DNA of 64,000 bases. Source: Brachypterus glaber (lineage: Eukaryota > Arthropoda > Insecta > Coleoptera > Kateretidae). The DNA is taken from contig OY294046.1 in assembly GCA_958510825.1 (NCBI GenBank), forward strand, positions 73,045,808 through 73,109,807, read 5' to 3'. Below, in pieces: positions 46,117-55,341 of the stretch; position 1 is the first letter of the stretch, and each line of letters begins with the position of its first letter. The notes under the pieces are model-generated. The model saw only the letters and a list, made by a program, of their open reading frames with translations. It ran no database searches and was not told the DNA's origin. Both the position numbers and the translations under genes were made by a program.

Positions 46117-46558
46117 TATAATAAACACATTTTATTCAAAAATCTTGAATTTTATTTATACATATAGGTATATCCTTTTAAAAATTTTAACAGTGTTCAT
46201 ATAGGTATAATTATTATTTTTACCTTTAAAATAAGTCAATATTATAGACAATATTAAAGTTTTAAATTATTTTGAAGCATGTGCGCGTTATTTAATCAGA
46301 TGTCACAGTTAAAACCAAAATGTGTCACAATTAAACTTTTCTTATTTTAATTGTGACACCTTGGAATAAAGCGAAAAACACCTTGTAGAAAAGATAATAT
46401 TATTAATTTAACTATCGAACGGCCTATTATAGGTTACCTGAATATGACACTGATTGTTGCTTGCAAATAAAACTGTATTTTTTGAGCGACTTTAATATTA
46501 CAAACGATTATTATGTGAAATCAAGAAACCTATGTCACAATTAGCCGAGTCCACTGTA

Positions 46559-47230
46559 CGGTAGTTTCGAATTTTCAAAAAAAAAATAAAAATCGTCTTA
46601 GACAAAAAATTCTTGGATATAAATTTGTTTTACGAAACAATAAGCAACTTTTTTTTCGAATGTCCGTCTGTCTGTCCGTCCGTCTGTCTGATGTCACGAT
46701 TTTTGTGAACACAATAACACAAGAACGAATAATCCGATAGACTTGAAATTTTCAGGAAAATCAATGATAATATTTTCAGTGGTGCTCCGAATAATTTTTT
46801 TGGGGGTGGGGGGAGAAAATATTTCCCAACTAAAAATTTAAAAATTGAGAAACCCAAATCAAAAAAACAGCTTTTTACCCCTGACCGTGAAATCTTGCTG
46901 GATAAAAAAAGGTCCTCACCTTTCCAATTTTCCCAAGTAAACAATTTACTGACCAGTTTCCCTTTACCCCTAAATTTTTCCATCATACATTTTACGAAAT
47001 TTACCACTCAATTTTACCAACTGGACTTAAATACCCCCTGTGGGGGTGCTTAGAGCTTATTTCGCCAGGGGGTGCTCAAAATCATGCCAGGGGGTGCTGA
47101 GTACCCCCTAGCACCCCCCAGTTATGGGCCTGTTAAAGGTAAATTCGTTGAAAACTGAGTAATTAATTCGAAAGTTAATATTAGTTTTATTTTATTTCGT
47201 CCATTATGACCTTAAATATCAATTTGACTA
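46559..47230. repeat. Repeat family J, plus copy, and GGGGGTGC cluster
   Basis: A GTCTGTCC tract at 46661-46692 is followed by AAGAACGAATAATCCGATAG and ACTTGAAATTTTCAGG. This is the same order as the minus-strand copy at 6221-6420. At 47030-47110 the words GGGGGTGC or their inverse occur five times, typical of ends of some hAT elements; no element could be closed. The frame at 46630-47007 is accidental. Confidence 0.55.
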
Positions 47231-47692
47231 CTAATATAGTATCTTAAAGTACTAGTTTCATAACATACGTGCGCTAAAAACGTTCTATGAAACGAGTGCT
47301 TTATACAATTTTTTCTATTTTGCTCTAAAATTTAAAAAACTTACATTTAAATTAATGACTGATTTAGGGATTTTTGTTTTGGATTGGCATTACAGTTTAC
47401 ACCATGTTTAAAATTCTAAGAACAAATGATATTTTGATATATTTTATTATCATCCCTTCTCTTTTTTACTGCAATTAACCAACCCCAATTTTAACATGGT
47501 AAAAATAACCTAAACACAAAATTTTGTAGAAAATTCAACTTAAAAGCGACATTGACATTTGCACGGAAAACGTCAAGCGATAGGTCAGGTCTGTTGCCAA
47601 CCCAAAAGAACAAAAAGTACAGACCTCTTATGGGTCTATAAGAACACGCAAAATGCGTGTGATTATGAGCTTATAAGAGTCTCAAAATAGAA
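47231..47692 (-). repeat. Repeat family B, copy 6 (minus)
   Basis: Read on the minus strand, it runs from CTATTTTGAGACTCTTATAA through ACACGCATTTTGCGTG to the hairpin, which has lost its GC tip and one arm. It ends at CTAATATAGTATC near 47231. Same family as 5305. Confidence 0.8.
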
Positions 47693-48221
47693 CAAATATG
47701 TTAAAAAGGTAGGTAGAGTTTTTGTAAACATTTTGGTAATTTAAATAAAAATTATAATGAAGCATGGAATTACCTTATTAATAACGAAATAAGGTTCTCA
47801 CACGTATGTGTAATTTATACATTGTGTAAACGATTACTTTGTTCGTCGCTCTCGGTTTCTGCCTTTCAATCCAAAAAAATACAATAACGTAAATATCTAT
47901 TAGGACAAACGGTCGATTTCAAATACCTTATGCTATTAAAGCTTGTTGATGAGTTCGAAAATCGTTTAAAGGCTGGTGTGATACTGTTTTAATTAAATTA
48001 GTGTTGATATTGTTTTTCATTAGCATCTTATAAATCTATTGGGATAAATGACAAATATCGCTCACAGCAAATCCAATTTAGGCTGATCGGCGGCAGGCAA
48101 ATGAAAAATTATTTTAATTTCGGAAGAAGACAATGTTTTTTCATTCGACAGTAGGTAATTTAAATGAATTTCGAGATTAGCAACATTGAACGAATTAGCC
48201 AACATGTGTACTCATGTCACT
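47693..48221. other. No gene; short repeat before the Jockey pseudogene
   Basis: Single-copy-looking sequence, then the phrase AGCAACATTGAACGAATTAG (48179) that also occurs at 44763. The RT homology starts right after it. Confidence 0.4.
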
Positions 48222-49312
48222 AAAAGGCCCGGACAAAATCCAACTTTTGCCGAAAGCTACCGCCCCATAAGCCTTCTATCCTCCCTAGGCAAAATAGCTG
48301 AGAAAGTCATCCTAACTAGACTTCAAACTCTAGTTGAAGAACTAAACCTCCTCCCAAACGAACAATTCGGTTTTCGAAGCAGACACTCCACAGTTCACCA
48401 GGTAGCTCGCCTGGTAGACTCTGTAACAGACGGACTAAACAGGCGCGAAGCCGCGGGACTGATCCTCCTGGATATCGCAAAAGCCTTCGATAAAGTTTGG
48501 CACAAAGGTCTTGTAGCCAAACTCCACTTTCTCGGCCTCCCCCCAGGTTCTCCACTATCCCCCCTTCTGTACAACCTCTTTACCGCAGCTATTCCAAAAA
48601 CACAGGGTACTGAAATAGCCCTGTTCGCCGATGACACCGGCATCCTAGCAAAAGCCAGAAACCCCCAGCGCATCCATATCGCCCTCCAGCGCCAAATGGA
48701 TGCCCTAATCAAATGGTTCTCCAAATGGAAAATCAAAGTAAACGCCAATAAAACAAAAGGTATTCTAATCTCTAGGATTGGAAGAGGCCCGCCCCAACCC
48801 ATTCAGATAAATGGCCAACCCATTAACTGGGAAAACCATGCCAGATACCTCGGCATTACAATCTCTAAAAACCTAACGTGGGATCAGCACGTCAAAAACA
48901 CCCTCCAAATAGCCAACTGCCGCCTCTCCTACCCCCTAATAGGTAGAAAGCCCCCTATCCATTAAAAACAAACTTCTTCTTTACAACCAAACCCTAAAGC
49001 CGGTACTTCTTTACGGAGCCCCAGCCTGGAACAAAATCACCCTTAATAAAGCGCTCTCAGCAAAACTTCAGGCCTTCCAAAACAAGGCACTCAGAATATG
49101 CCTAGATGCCCCCTGGTTCTAGAGGAACAACCAGATACACAGAGATCTCGAAATGCCCCTCCTAAAAACGGAAATCATCCGCTACAGCACGTCTTTTATA
49201 CAAGACAATCTAGATCACTCAAACCCCATCATTTCAAACTTTCTGGATTACGATCACAAAATACACTACACCAAACGAAAATTCCGATTGTTTCAGAAAA
49301 TATACTTTTATT
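48186..49312 (+). pseudogene. Jockey reverse transcriptase pseudogene
   Basis: The frame 48186-48965 contains FAESYRPISLLSSLGK (21-36), QFGFRSRHST (60-69), the catalytic Asp of LLDIAKAFD (94-102), and FADDT at 147-151. Between GLP (118) and PGSPLSPLLYNLF, about 50 residues that normally precede the VPQG block are missing, a deletion of about 150 bases at 48540. After about 48945 the coding sequence continues one frame over (KNKLLLYNQTLKPVLLYG, then KALRICLDAPWF and a stop at about 49120). The first 12 residues are not RT. Minus-strand frames here are antisense shadows. Confidence 0.85.
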
Positions 49313-49392
49313 ATAAGTATCAATAATTGATTGATTGATCAATAATTGATTGAGAATTATCCTACCAAAAGAAAATAAAAAAAAGAAAAATT
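48222..49392 (+). mobile_element. Jockey-type LINE fragment (GC-rich, 5'-truncated, deleted)
   Basis: The stretch is clearly richer in C and G than anything around it. RT starts abruptly at KRPGQNPTFAESYRPISL, so the insertion is 5'-truncated. One internal deletion and one frameshift are visible. The last part (49240-49312) still encodes a Jockey-like C-terminal end. An A-rich tail lies near 49366-49391. Confidence 0.8.
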
Positions 49393-49660
49393 CTGATTTT
49401 TTTAAAGTTTTTTTTTTAATTTTTATTTGAAAAACAATTTTTTTTTAATTTTTTGTTTTTCGCCCTGAGGGGCAGGAGGTAATTTTTGAAAATTGATATA
49501 TTGCGGTTTTTGAGGTGGCTGAAAGTGAATCTCGAAATATTTTTTTTAAGTCCATCCCCTGAAGGGCGGGGTTAGTTTTGGTATATTGGGTTTTTAAGGT
49601 TGCTGAAAGTGAATCTAATAATAAAAAATCCATTTCACGCGCGGAGGTGAAAAATAGAAA
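49393..49660 (+). repeat. Module repeat (GATATATTGCGGTTTTTG)
   Basis: Two copies of the module of about 85 bases (49485-49560, 49570-49640) with GGTTGCTGAAAGTGAATCT. The CACGCGCGGAGGTGAAAA end is shared with 3168-3186. CCCTGAGGGGCAGG and CCCTGAAGGGCGGG are small stems. Confidence 0.65.
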
Positions 49661-50090
49661 TAGTAGAGGTAAGGGAATTTTTCTGTATGAGGTCGTATTT
49701 TGTGGACCAATGAGGAGCTGAGGTCCATAAACACGACCGAAGAAAAAAAACTTACCTACGAGTAGCGCATCACGGTTTACTTACTACCAAGGACTTAAAA
49801 TCTTATTTTATTAATAATATTTTCGACATTTATATATGTGACAATTCAAGAAATCATTTTTTTATGGAATCACTCTATAAAATTAGAAATAGTAGTCTTG
49901 TGTCTCGATGTCTCCCTGCGGTAAATGTAAGCACACTTAGTGTCCTTGTGCGGTAAATCGTTTTTTCTGTCTTTAGTTACGGTTTTGTTTGTATTGATTT
50001 CATCTATCACTAAGTGTGCTCGATATAGTACTTTCCACTACTGTCGAGTTTTTGATTAAGCAATGTCAACTTACCTAGTTGGTAGTGAGA
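49661..50090. other. No gene seen
   Basis: A short repeated phrase GTAAATG-AAGCACACTTAGTG occurs near 49930 with an inverse near 50010. Otherwise nothing supported. Confidence 0.3.
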
Positions 50091-50706
50091 AATAGTAGTT
50101 GGTAGTCGAAATCATTCGAGTGCATGCACTCGAATGATTTCTTAGTGCATGCACTAAGGACCTGTGCGCAAACTAGTTGCGAACAATATATATTTTAAAG
50201 AATTATATCGGCACACAAAAAAAAAATTGTCTGTACACCGGGCGCCACCTATCTACGGGCATGTTTTTCGACCCGCTGAATACGAATTTCAAGTCAGTTT
50301 AGGCCGTCCAGCCTTCAATTTCGAGTAAAAATTTTTTTTTCTCGCCAAGACATCGAATTTTCGCTATTTTTTGGGTTTTTTTGCAATTTACTCGAAATTG
50401 AAGGCTGGACGGCCTAAACTGACTTGAAATTCGTATACAGCGGGTCGAAAAACATGCCCGTAGATAGGTGGCGCCCGGTGTACAGACAATTTTTTTTTTG
50501 TGTGCCGGTGTTACCTGTGTTTAATTTTGACATTTCAAAATGTTATAAACGTCAAATGACTTGTCAGAATGTTTAATCGTTTGGATAAATGAGTGTGCAT
50601 AGTTGTCATTTCAATCAAATATGCACTGTGTACTCGTGTAATAGAAAAATATCATAACGAGAATATATAGTGAACATGCATTTTTCTTTATTTCGCTAGG
50701 TCGAAA
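50091..50706 (+). repeat. Hairpin-ended repeat family E, copy 2 (interrupted)
   Basis: Starts AATAGTAGTTGGTAGTCG. The hairpin (ATTCGAGTGCATGCACTCGAAT) lacks the GC tip of copy 1. The body resumes after the 305-bp insertion at TTACCTGTGTTTAATTTTG and ends near TTCTTTATTTCGC. Confidence 0.7.
50206..50510. mobile_element. 305-bp near-perfect palindrome, TTA duplication
   Basis: Arms of about 120 bases differ by roughly one base. Ends TATCGGCACACAAAAAAA and TTTTTTTGTGTGCCGGTG are inverted. TTA lies at 50203-50205 and again at 50511-50513. Copy E1 has a single TTA in GAATTACCTG, so this is a confirmed insertion. CACCGGCACAC-type ends also occur at 38214. A 3-bp TTA duplication is compatible with PIF/Harbinger or CMC-type elements; not decided. 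High arm identity suggests a recent copy and a strong hairpin RNA. Confidence 0.85.
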
Positions 50707-50717
50707 GTCCAAACGAT

Positions 50718-51053
50718 ATAGTTATTTATGGTACTAGTGGGTAAAGTAAGATATTGCCCATAAGAAAACTAACCTGCGAGGCGTCAGCCAAGCAGGTTAA
50801 TTTTCGAGAGGGCAATATCGGTTTACCCATGAGTGCCATACAAGGTTTTATCCAATAAATAACTTAAGAATTCATATTTTTATTAAAAATTTTAATGACA
50901 TTTACAAGAAAATAATTTGACAAGTGACAGTTGAGTGGGTAAAATAAATAATTATCCACTCAATAAAGTAAAAGCCACGCGGGGGTTATTATTGAGTTTA
51001 TCTATTTAAAATAAAGCTGGTAATTGTCTTATTATCTGTATGTATTGGATAAA
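50718..51053 (+). repeat. Repeat family C, copy 4
   Basis: Complete: ATAGTTATTTATGGTAC, hairpin with ACCTGCGAGGCGTCAGCCAA tip, body, and GTATTGGATAAA end. Lies 12 bases after E2. Confidence 0.8.
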
Positions 51054-51470
51054 CCTTTTTTACTGGGCAGTGTCTTGTTAATCTAGTATAATGTAAAACA
51101 AGGCAGTTTTCTTGCGTGAGTACGGGTATCAGAGACATTGTCGTTTAATCACAGCCTAGCTAGATCATGATCGGGATCGGCCTTCGGACGTCCCGGGGTC
51201 TTTATTGCGTGTTTTCTCGGCGCGCTCTCGCTGTAAATCAGATGCAGCAGCGTTCCAGCTCCGGAAGAGCCGGATTGACAATTTCTATTAGCCATCGCAG
51301 GACAAATTAGTGGATTATTAGTAGCAACGATACGGTGTAAATTGATGGTCCGGGAAACAAAAATGCAGGAGTGTAGCGTCGGGTGGCCTGGGGGACACAT
51401 GACCTCCCAATTTTTTCGCAAACCAAATTTTTCTGAATTCTCAGGAAATTTATTAAATTTATTCATATTC
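51054..51470. other. Single-copy island with elevated GC
   Basis: 51110-51400 is GC-richer (CGGGATCGGCCTTCGGACG, CCGGAAGAGCCGGATTG) with no partner in the window. The minus frame at 51149-51466 (105 codons) and the plus frame at 51342-51566 have no recognised domain. Possible host exon or regulatory element. Confidence 0.35.
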
Positions 51471-51740
51471 CATCGAATTACATTTTGGAGAGGGGGGGGG
51501 GGTCATGAAAAAAATTATAATAACATATTTTCTCTAATTTTATTTTACCTTTTAGATGGTTTTTAAATTTTTCTTCTATTGTAAATAATAAAAAGATATG
51601 TCCAGAAACAGTTTATTACATTTCGGGGGAGAGGGGGAGGGACTGAAAAAAAATATTATTACACATTTTGTGTAACTTTATTTTACCTTTTATGTGGTTT
51701 TTAAATTTTACTTTTATCGTAAATATTAAAAAATAATACT
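51471..51740 (+). repeat. Tandem duplication, period about 144
   Basis: 51478-51598 and 51622-51740 are related copies. Each runs TTACATTT, then a G-rich run, AAAAAAATTATAATA-like sequence, ACTTTATTTTACCTTTTATG and GGTTTTTAAATTTT. The first contains G11 at 51492-51502 and the second GAGAGGGGGAGGG. Confidence 0.7.
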
Positions 51741-52080
51741 ACCAAAACAAAAATTTAACCCCCCTTCCCAACATCGATTTTCCTGAAATACGAACTTGTC
51801 TAAGATAATACAAAAATACATCTGCAAACCAAATTTCAAGTCGCCAGCTCAAAGCGTTCTTATCGTTAATACAGACCGACAGACAGACATTTTTTTTTGT
51901 TGCGTATTTTGATTTTTCTAGACGTTTCAGAAAAAAATAAGATGATTTAAGCAAAAATAATTATTTGATTTTTTTTTCTATTCTATTCAAAGTAAAAACA
52001 TTTTACTAACAAGATTTTCTCAGCTTCCCATGTTAGGACTTTTATAAGTAAAATGGCGTACCTAGACAGCAATTAAATCA
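51741..52080. other. AT-rich stretch with GACAGACAGAC tract
   Basis: AAATTTCAAGTCGCCAGCTC and a short CAGACCGACAGACAGAC tract at 51873, like the GTCC tracts elsewhere. No frame. Confidence 0.35.
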
Positions 52081-52334
52081 TAACAAAATGGTGATTTTCC
52101 TGGACCATAAGGCGTGTTGCTGTTGCTGGTGCTGCTGTTTCGTCTAACGACACGTCGCTACCGTCCAATTTAAAGCTCCAATAAAACTGCCATGCTAAAG
52201 CCCCGTCGATGTTGTTAAGTGACATGAATTATCCCTCCATGTGCCCCAATACCCCCCGAGCCTACGTTCAGTCCTGCTGTGTGTCTACGCGACATGAAAT
52301 ATTTAAGACGAACAATAAACATTTGCAGACTGTG
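52081..52334. other. Single-copy island with elevated GC
   Basis: Mixed composition (TGTTGCTGTTGCTGGTGCTG, ATGTGCCCCAATACCCCCCG) without a partner. No frame recognised. Confidence 0.35.
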
Positions 52335-52530
52335 CTGATGTCGGCTTCTCTGTGTACTACAAATTACGGGGCGCAAAAAATACGATAATACCTTTTATTT
52401 ATTCGGTAAAAAGTTATTTATCTCACCGAACAATTAAAGACGTATTAAATTTTATTCTAAGCTCTATTTGAGTATTATATCAGCTTCAATAACTTACCAC
52501 GGCCAGTCGTAATGTTTCTTCAGAGTTCGT
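52335..52530 (+). repeat. Local duplication, copy 1
   Basis: Resembles 53115-53325: CTGATGTCGGCTTCTCTGTG, TGTACTACAAATTA, CCTTTTATTTATTCGGTAAA, TTATCTCACCGAACAATTAA, CTCTATTTGAGTAT. About 780 bases separate the copies, with a MITE (52621-52907) between. No ORF. Confidence 0.7.
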
Positions 52531-52620
52531 CTTTGAGATTTTCTCGAGAAATCAGTTAGAAACTTTTCATTTTTCCAGAACTGTAACCATATTTGCTTAC
52601 AATACAATTATAATTGTATG

Positions 52621-52907
52621 CATAGGCGTGCGCACAGCAGGTGCAGCGGTGGCCGTGGCACCCCCAAATAATTTTGGAAGGGCGCCAGAATTTGGAAACT
52701 TAACACAAAGTTCGGATGAAAACAAACCCTATTTAGAAAATTTCAAAATAGAGAATCTGAATTTTTTTAATTTCACCAATTTTAGTGATCTGGAAATTTA
52801 CTTTTAATCGGGCATTTAGGCTTTAAGGCCTCCTGTCAATGGTAGGGTGAATAGGCGGCTTTTTCATGGTTGGCACCCACGAAAGTAAAATACTGCGCAC
52901 GCCTATG
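52621..52907. mobile_element. 287-bp hAT-like MITE
   Basis: Ends CATAGGCGTGCGCA and TGCGCACGCCTATG are perfect inverses of 14 bases. The exact 8-bp duplication ATTGTATG lies at 52613-52620 and 52908-52915. An inner pair GGTGCAGCGG/GGCACCC-like adds to it. hAT-type duplication; no ORF. Confidence 0.85.
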
Positions 52908-53114
52908 ATTGTATGGTATGAAAATATGGCTTTAGTTAGAACTATAACAAAAAATTGTAAATATTTTTTACCTGAAATTCCAGTTTCTTGAAAATTTTTC
53001 TTCTAGTTTCCTCATAGATATAATGTATTTGACTGTTTATCATTCTTCAGGAAATGGTGAATGGATGTTCCAATTTTTTTGATGTCTTTAAACAACAGTA
53101 AAAATTTGAATACG

Positions 53115-53325
53115 AAGCTGATGTCGGATTCCCTGTGTACTACAAATTAAGAGGTGCAAAAAAACACGATAACACCTTTTATTTATTTGGTAAAAAGTTA
53201 TTTATCTCACCGAACAATTAAACACGTATTAAGTTTAACTCTATGCTCTATTTGAGTATGTATTTCAGCTTCTATCAATAACTTCACATCTGTTAGAGCC
53301 GTAATATTACATTATAATGTTTCTT
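53115..53325 (+). repeat. Local duplication, copy 2
   Basis: Second copy of 52335-52530, with several small changes and a small inserted AGAGCCGTAATATTACATT part. Same strand. Confidence 0.7.
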
Positions 53326-53553
53326 ATGGAGAGCTTTTCAAGAATTTTAAACATAAACCATATTTTAATAAAGTGCAATAATAATCACCTCTTTATATGT
53401 GATTATATTTGAATTTTAAATATTATTACCTAAAATGGCAAATTCCGGAAGAATAATTCTAAATTAAATTTTGTGCTTCCTTATTACAAATGAGCTTTAA
53501 GTTCCTATATCAGATAAATGAGATAAATGAAATTTTCAGGGGTAATATCATAA

Positions 53554-53719
53554 GTGATACTAGGTTAGGTATCGGTGGTTTTTTACATAAATTTTACGAA
53601 TATAAATCCCAATGACGAAAATGCAACGACTGCTTTAGCAGGAGTTGTATTTTCCAAAAATTGGGATTAATATGAGTAAAATTTGAAAAAAAAAACACCG
53701 GTACCTAACCTAGTATCAC
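53554..53719. mobile_element. 166-bp hairpin MITE
   Basis: GTGATACTAGGTTAGGTATC and its inverse at the right form the arms; inner pairing is moderate (AAATCCCAAT/ATTGGGATTAA). The centre is a small GACTGCTTTAGCAGGAG stem. No clear target duplication. Confidence 0.65.
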
Positions 53720-53940
53720 GAATTGATATTTAGGGAGAGAATATAATTTATATTTAATACACATACCTCTTAATTATAACGTATTAATCCACAAATAAAT
53801 TATATTTTATAACTTAAAAAGCAAACAATAAGCACGATTTTAGATTAGAGAAAAGAGGGGTAAAAAACCATCGTAGGGGTAAGGTATTTTCACTTATCAG
53901 TACAGCATACTACATATATATAAATTGTATTCTCATATAT

Positions 53941-54093
53941 AATTACACAACAGGCTGAGAATTATGCGGGAAAAATTCACTGTTTTCATGAAAATTTGCT
54001 GTCCGGAAATAATTAAGTAATTATTTCCTTTGACAGCAAATTTGAATGAAAACTGCGAAGTTTTTCCGATAATTTGAATAATCGTGTGTAATT
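53941..54093. mobile_element. 153-bp hairpin MITE
   Basis: AATTACACA and TGTGTAATT at the ends, with inner pairs GTTTTCATGAAAATTTGCTG and CAGCAAATTTGAATGAAAAC and a centre AAATAATTAAGTAATTATTT. Imperfect but long. Confidence 0.6.
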
Positions 54094-54530
54094 CTAAAGA
54101 TTATTTTTTAACGATTTATGTTAAACCAACTTTTATATTTTTTCCATCGCAAAATGATATAATTTTTCTTATTACTTATCTTAATATTTTTACAGGCATA
54201 TTCTTTAATTCGGTTAATTTAATTCTATTCTCAATTGCTAAACAAAAATCTTAGTTGTCCATTTTTAAATTGCAAATTACGGTTCAGTCAAAATTTCAGT
54301 CACTGACTGACTAGCGCAGTACCGCGCTAGGCTCGTTCATATTAAAAAGTTAACCTAGAAAATCTGTCATTACATTTTATAAAAAGAATATTTTTTGGTA
54401 TTTTTTGGTAAATAAGTTATAACAATAATTATAAATAGTAATATATTCACATTTAATTATTAATTAGTTTTAGGTAGGACATTTTGTTGTTTAAGAGAAA
54501 TACTGAAAAACAAAATACTACTATTATTCT
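54094..54530. other. No gene seen
   Basis: AT-rich. AGTCACTGACTGACTAGCGC and a GCGCAGTACCGCGCT stem at 54311-54330 are visible. Nothing else supported. Confidence 0.3.
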
Positions 54531-55341
54531 TGTAGATTTTAATAAATGAGTCTTTTTTGTAATTCCTAATGTGTATATTTTATAAGTGCTACTTAAGTTT
54601 CGAGAACATAATTCCCAATTTCAAGCTAGAACAATAATTACAGTCAGTATATTATATAAAAACATGAAAAAGACATAACCTGCAAATTAAAAAACTTTTA
54701 CATACCTAGAAGAATATATAAAAACACATTTAATCAACAAGATTTGTCGTTCCGGACATAGATTTTAACATTATTTTTGTTTGAAAGAAAGGTTTTCTAT
54801 ATCTATTAAATTAAAGATTAAAGACACAATATTAGACATATGGCGTAGAGGTTAACTAAATGACAATGAAATTTAAAAAGTGCGCGGAATTTAAAGTCAG
54901 GCAATTTTTAGTCTCCTTTGAAATGAGTTTTTCGTTTTTCGTGGATAATAATTTTCCCCCCACCTTTTAGTTTAACTTTAAATTCAGCGCACTTTTTAAA
55001 TTTCATTGTCATTTAGTTAACCTCTACGCCATATGTCTAATATTGTGTCTTTAATCTTTAATTTAATAGATGTAGAAAACCTTTCTTTCAAACAAAAATA
55101 ATGTTAAAATCTATGTCCGGAACGACAAATCTTGTTGATTAAATGTGTTTTTATATATTCTTCTAGGTATGTAAAAGTTTTTTAATTTGCAAGTTATGTC
55201 TTTTTCATGTTTTTATATAATATACTGACTGTAATTATTGTTCTAGCTTGAAAATGGGAATTATGTTCTCGAAACTTAAGTAGCACTTATAAAATATACA
55301 CATTAGGAATTACAAAAAAGACTCATTTATTAAAATCTACA
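54531..55341. mobile_element. 811-bp long inverted repeat, arms about 367 bp
   Basis: Left arm 54531-54897 from TGTAGATTTTAATAAATG, right arm 54975-55341. The arms are nearly identical (few mismatches, for example TAGATATAG/TAGATGTAG), with a 77-base spacer. The phrase TACTATTATTCT occurs just before the left arm (54519-54530) and again at 55382-55393, a possible 12-bp duplication with a 40-base tail. The best single hairpin-RNA candidate in the window. Confidence 0.75.

Larger units (their letters stand above)
44853..46556 (+). mobile_element. pogo/Tigger-like element, internally deleted
   Basis: TIRs CAGTGGACTAGGCTAATTG and its inverse (one mismatch in 24 bases) are flanked by TA on both sides. 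TA targeting and CAGT-type ends fit the pogo branch of Tc1/mariner. The word AATTGTGACA (or TGTCACAATT) recurs near both ends and at about 45252, 46310, 46337 and 46358, like transposase-binding repeats. It carries an N-terminal HTH exon (45342-45661) but no DDE catalytic domain, and another MITE (45692-46116) sits within. Confidence 0.8.

Noticed and set aside
46630..47007. 125-codon minus frame with a proline/lysine run
   Set aside because: It lies in repeat J next to the GTCC tract; no domain, and copy J at 6221 is not open in this frame.
48316..48802. Minus-strand frames of 79 and 135 codons
   Set aside because: They are antisense to the Jockey RT and follow its codon structure; no independent domain.
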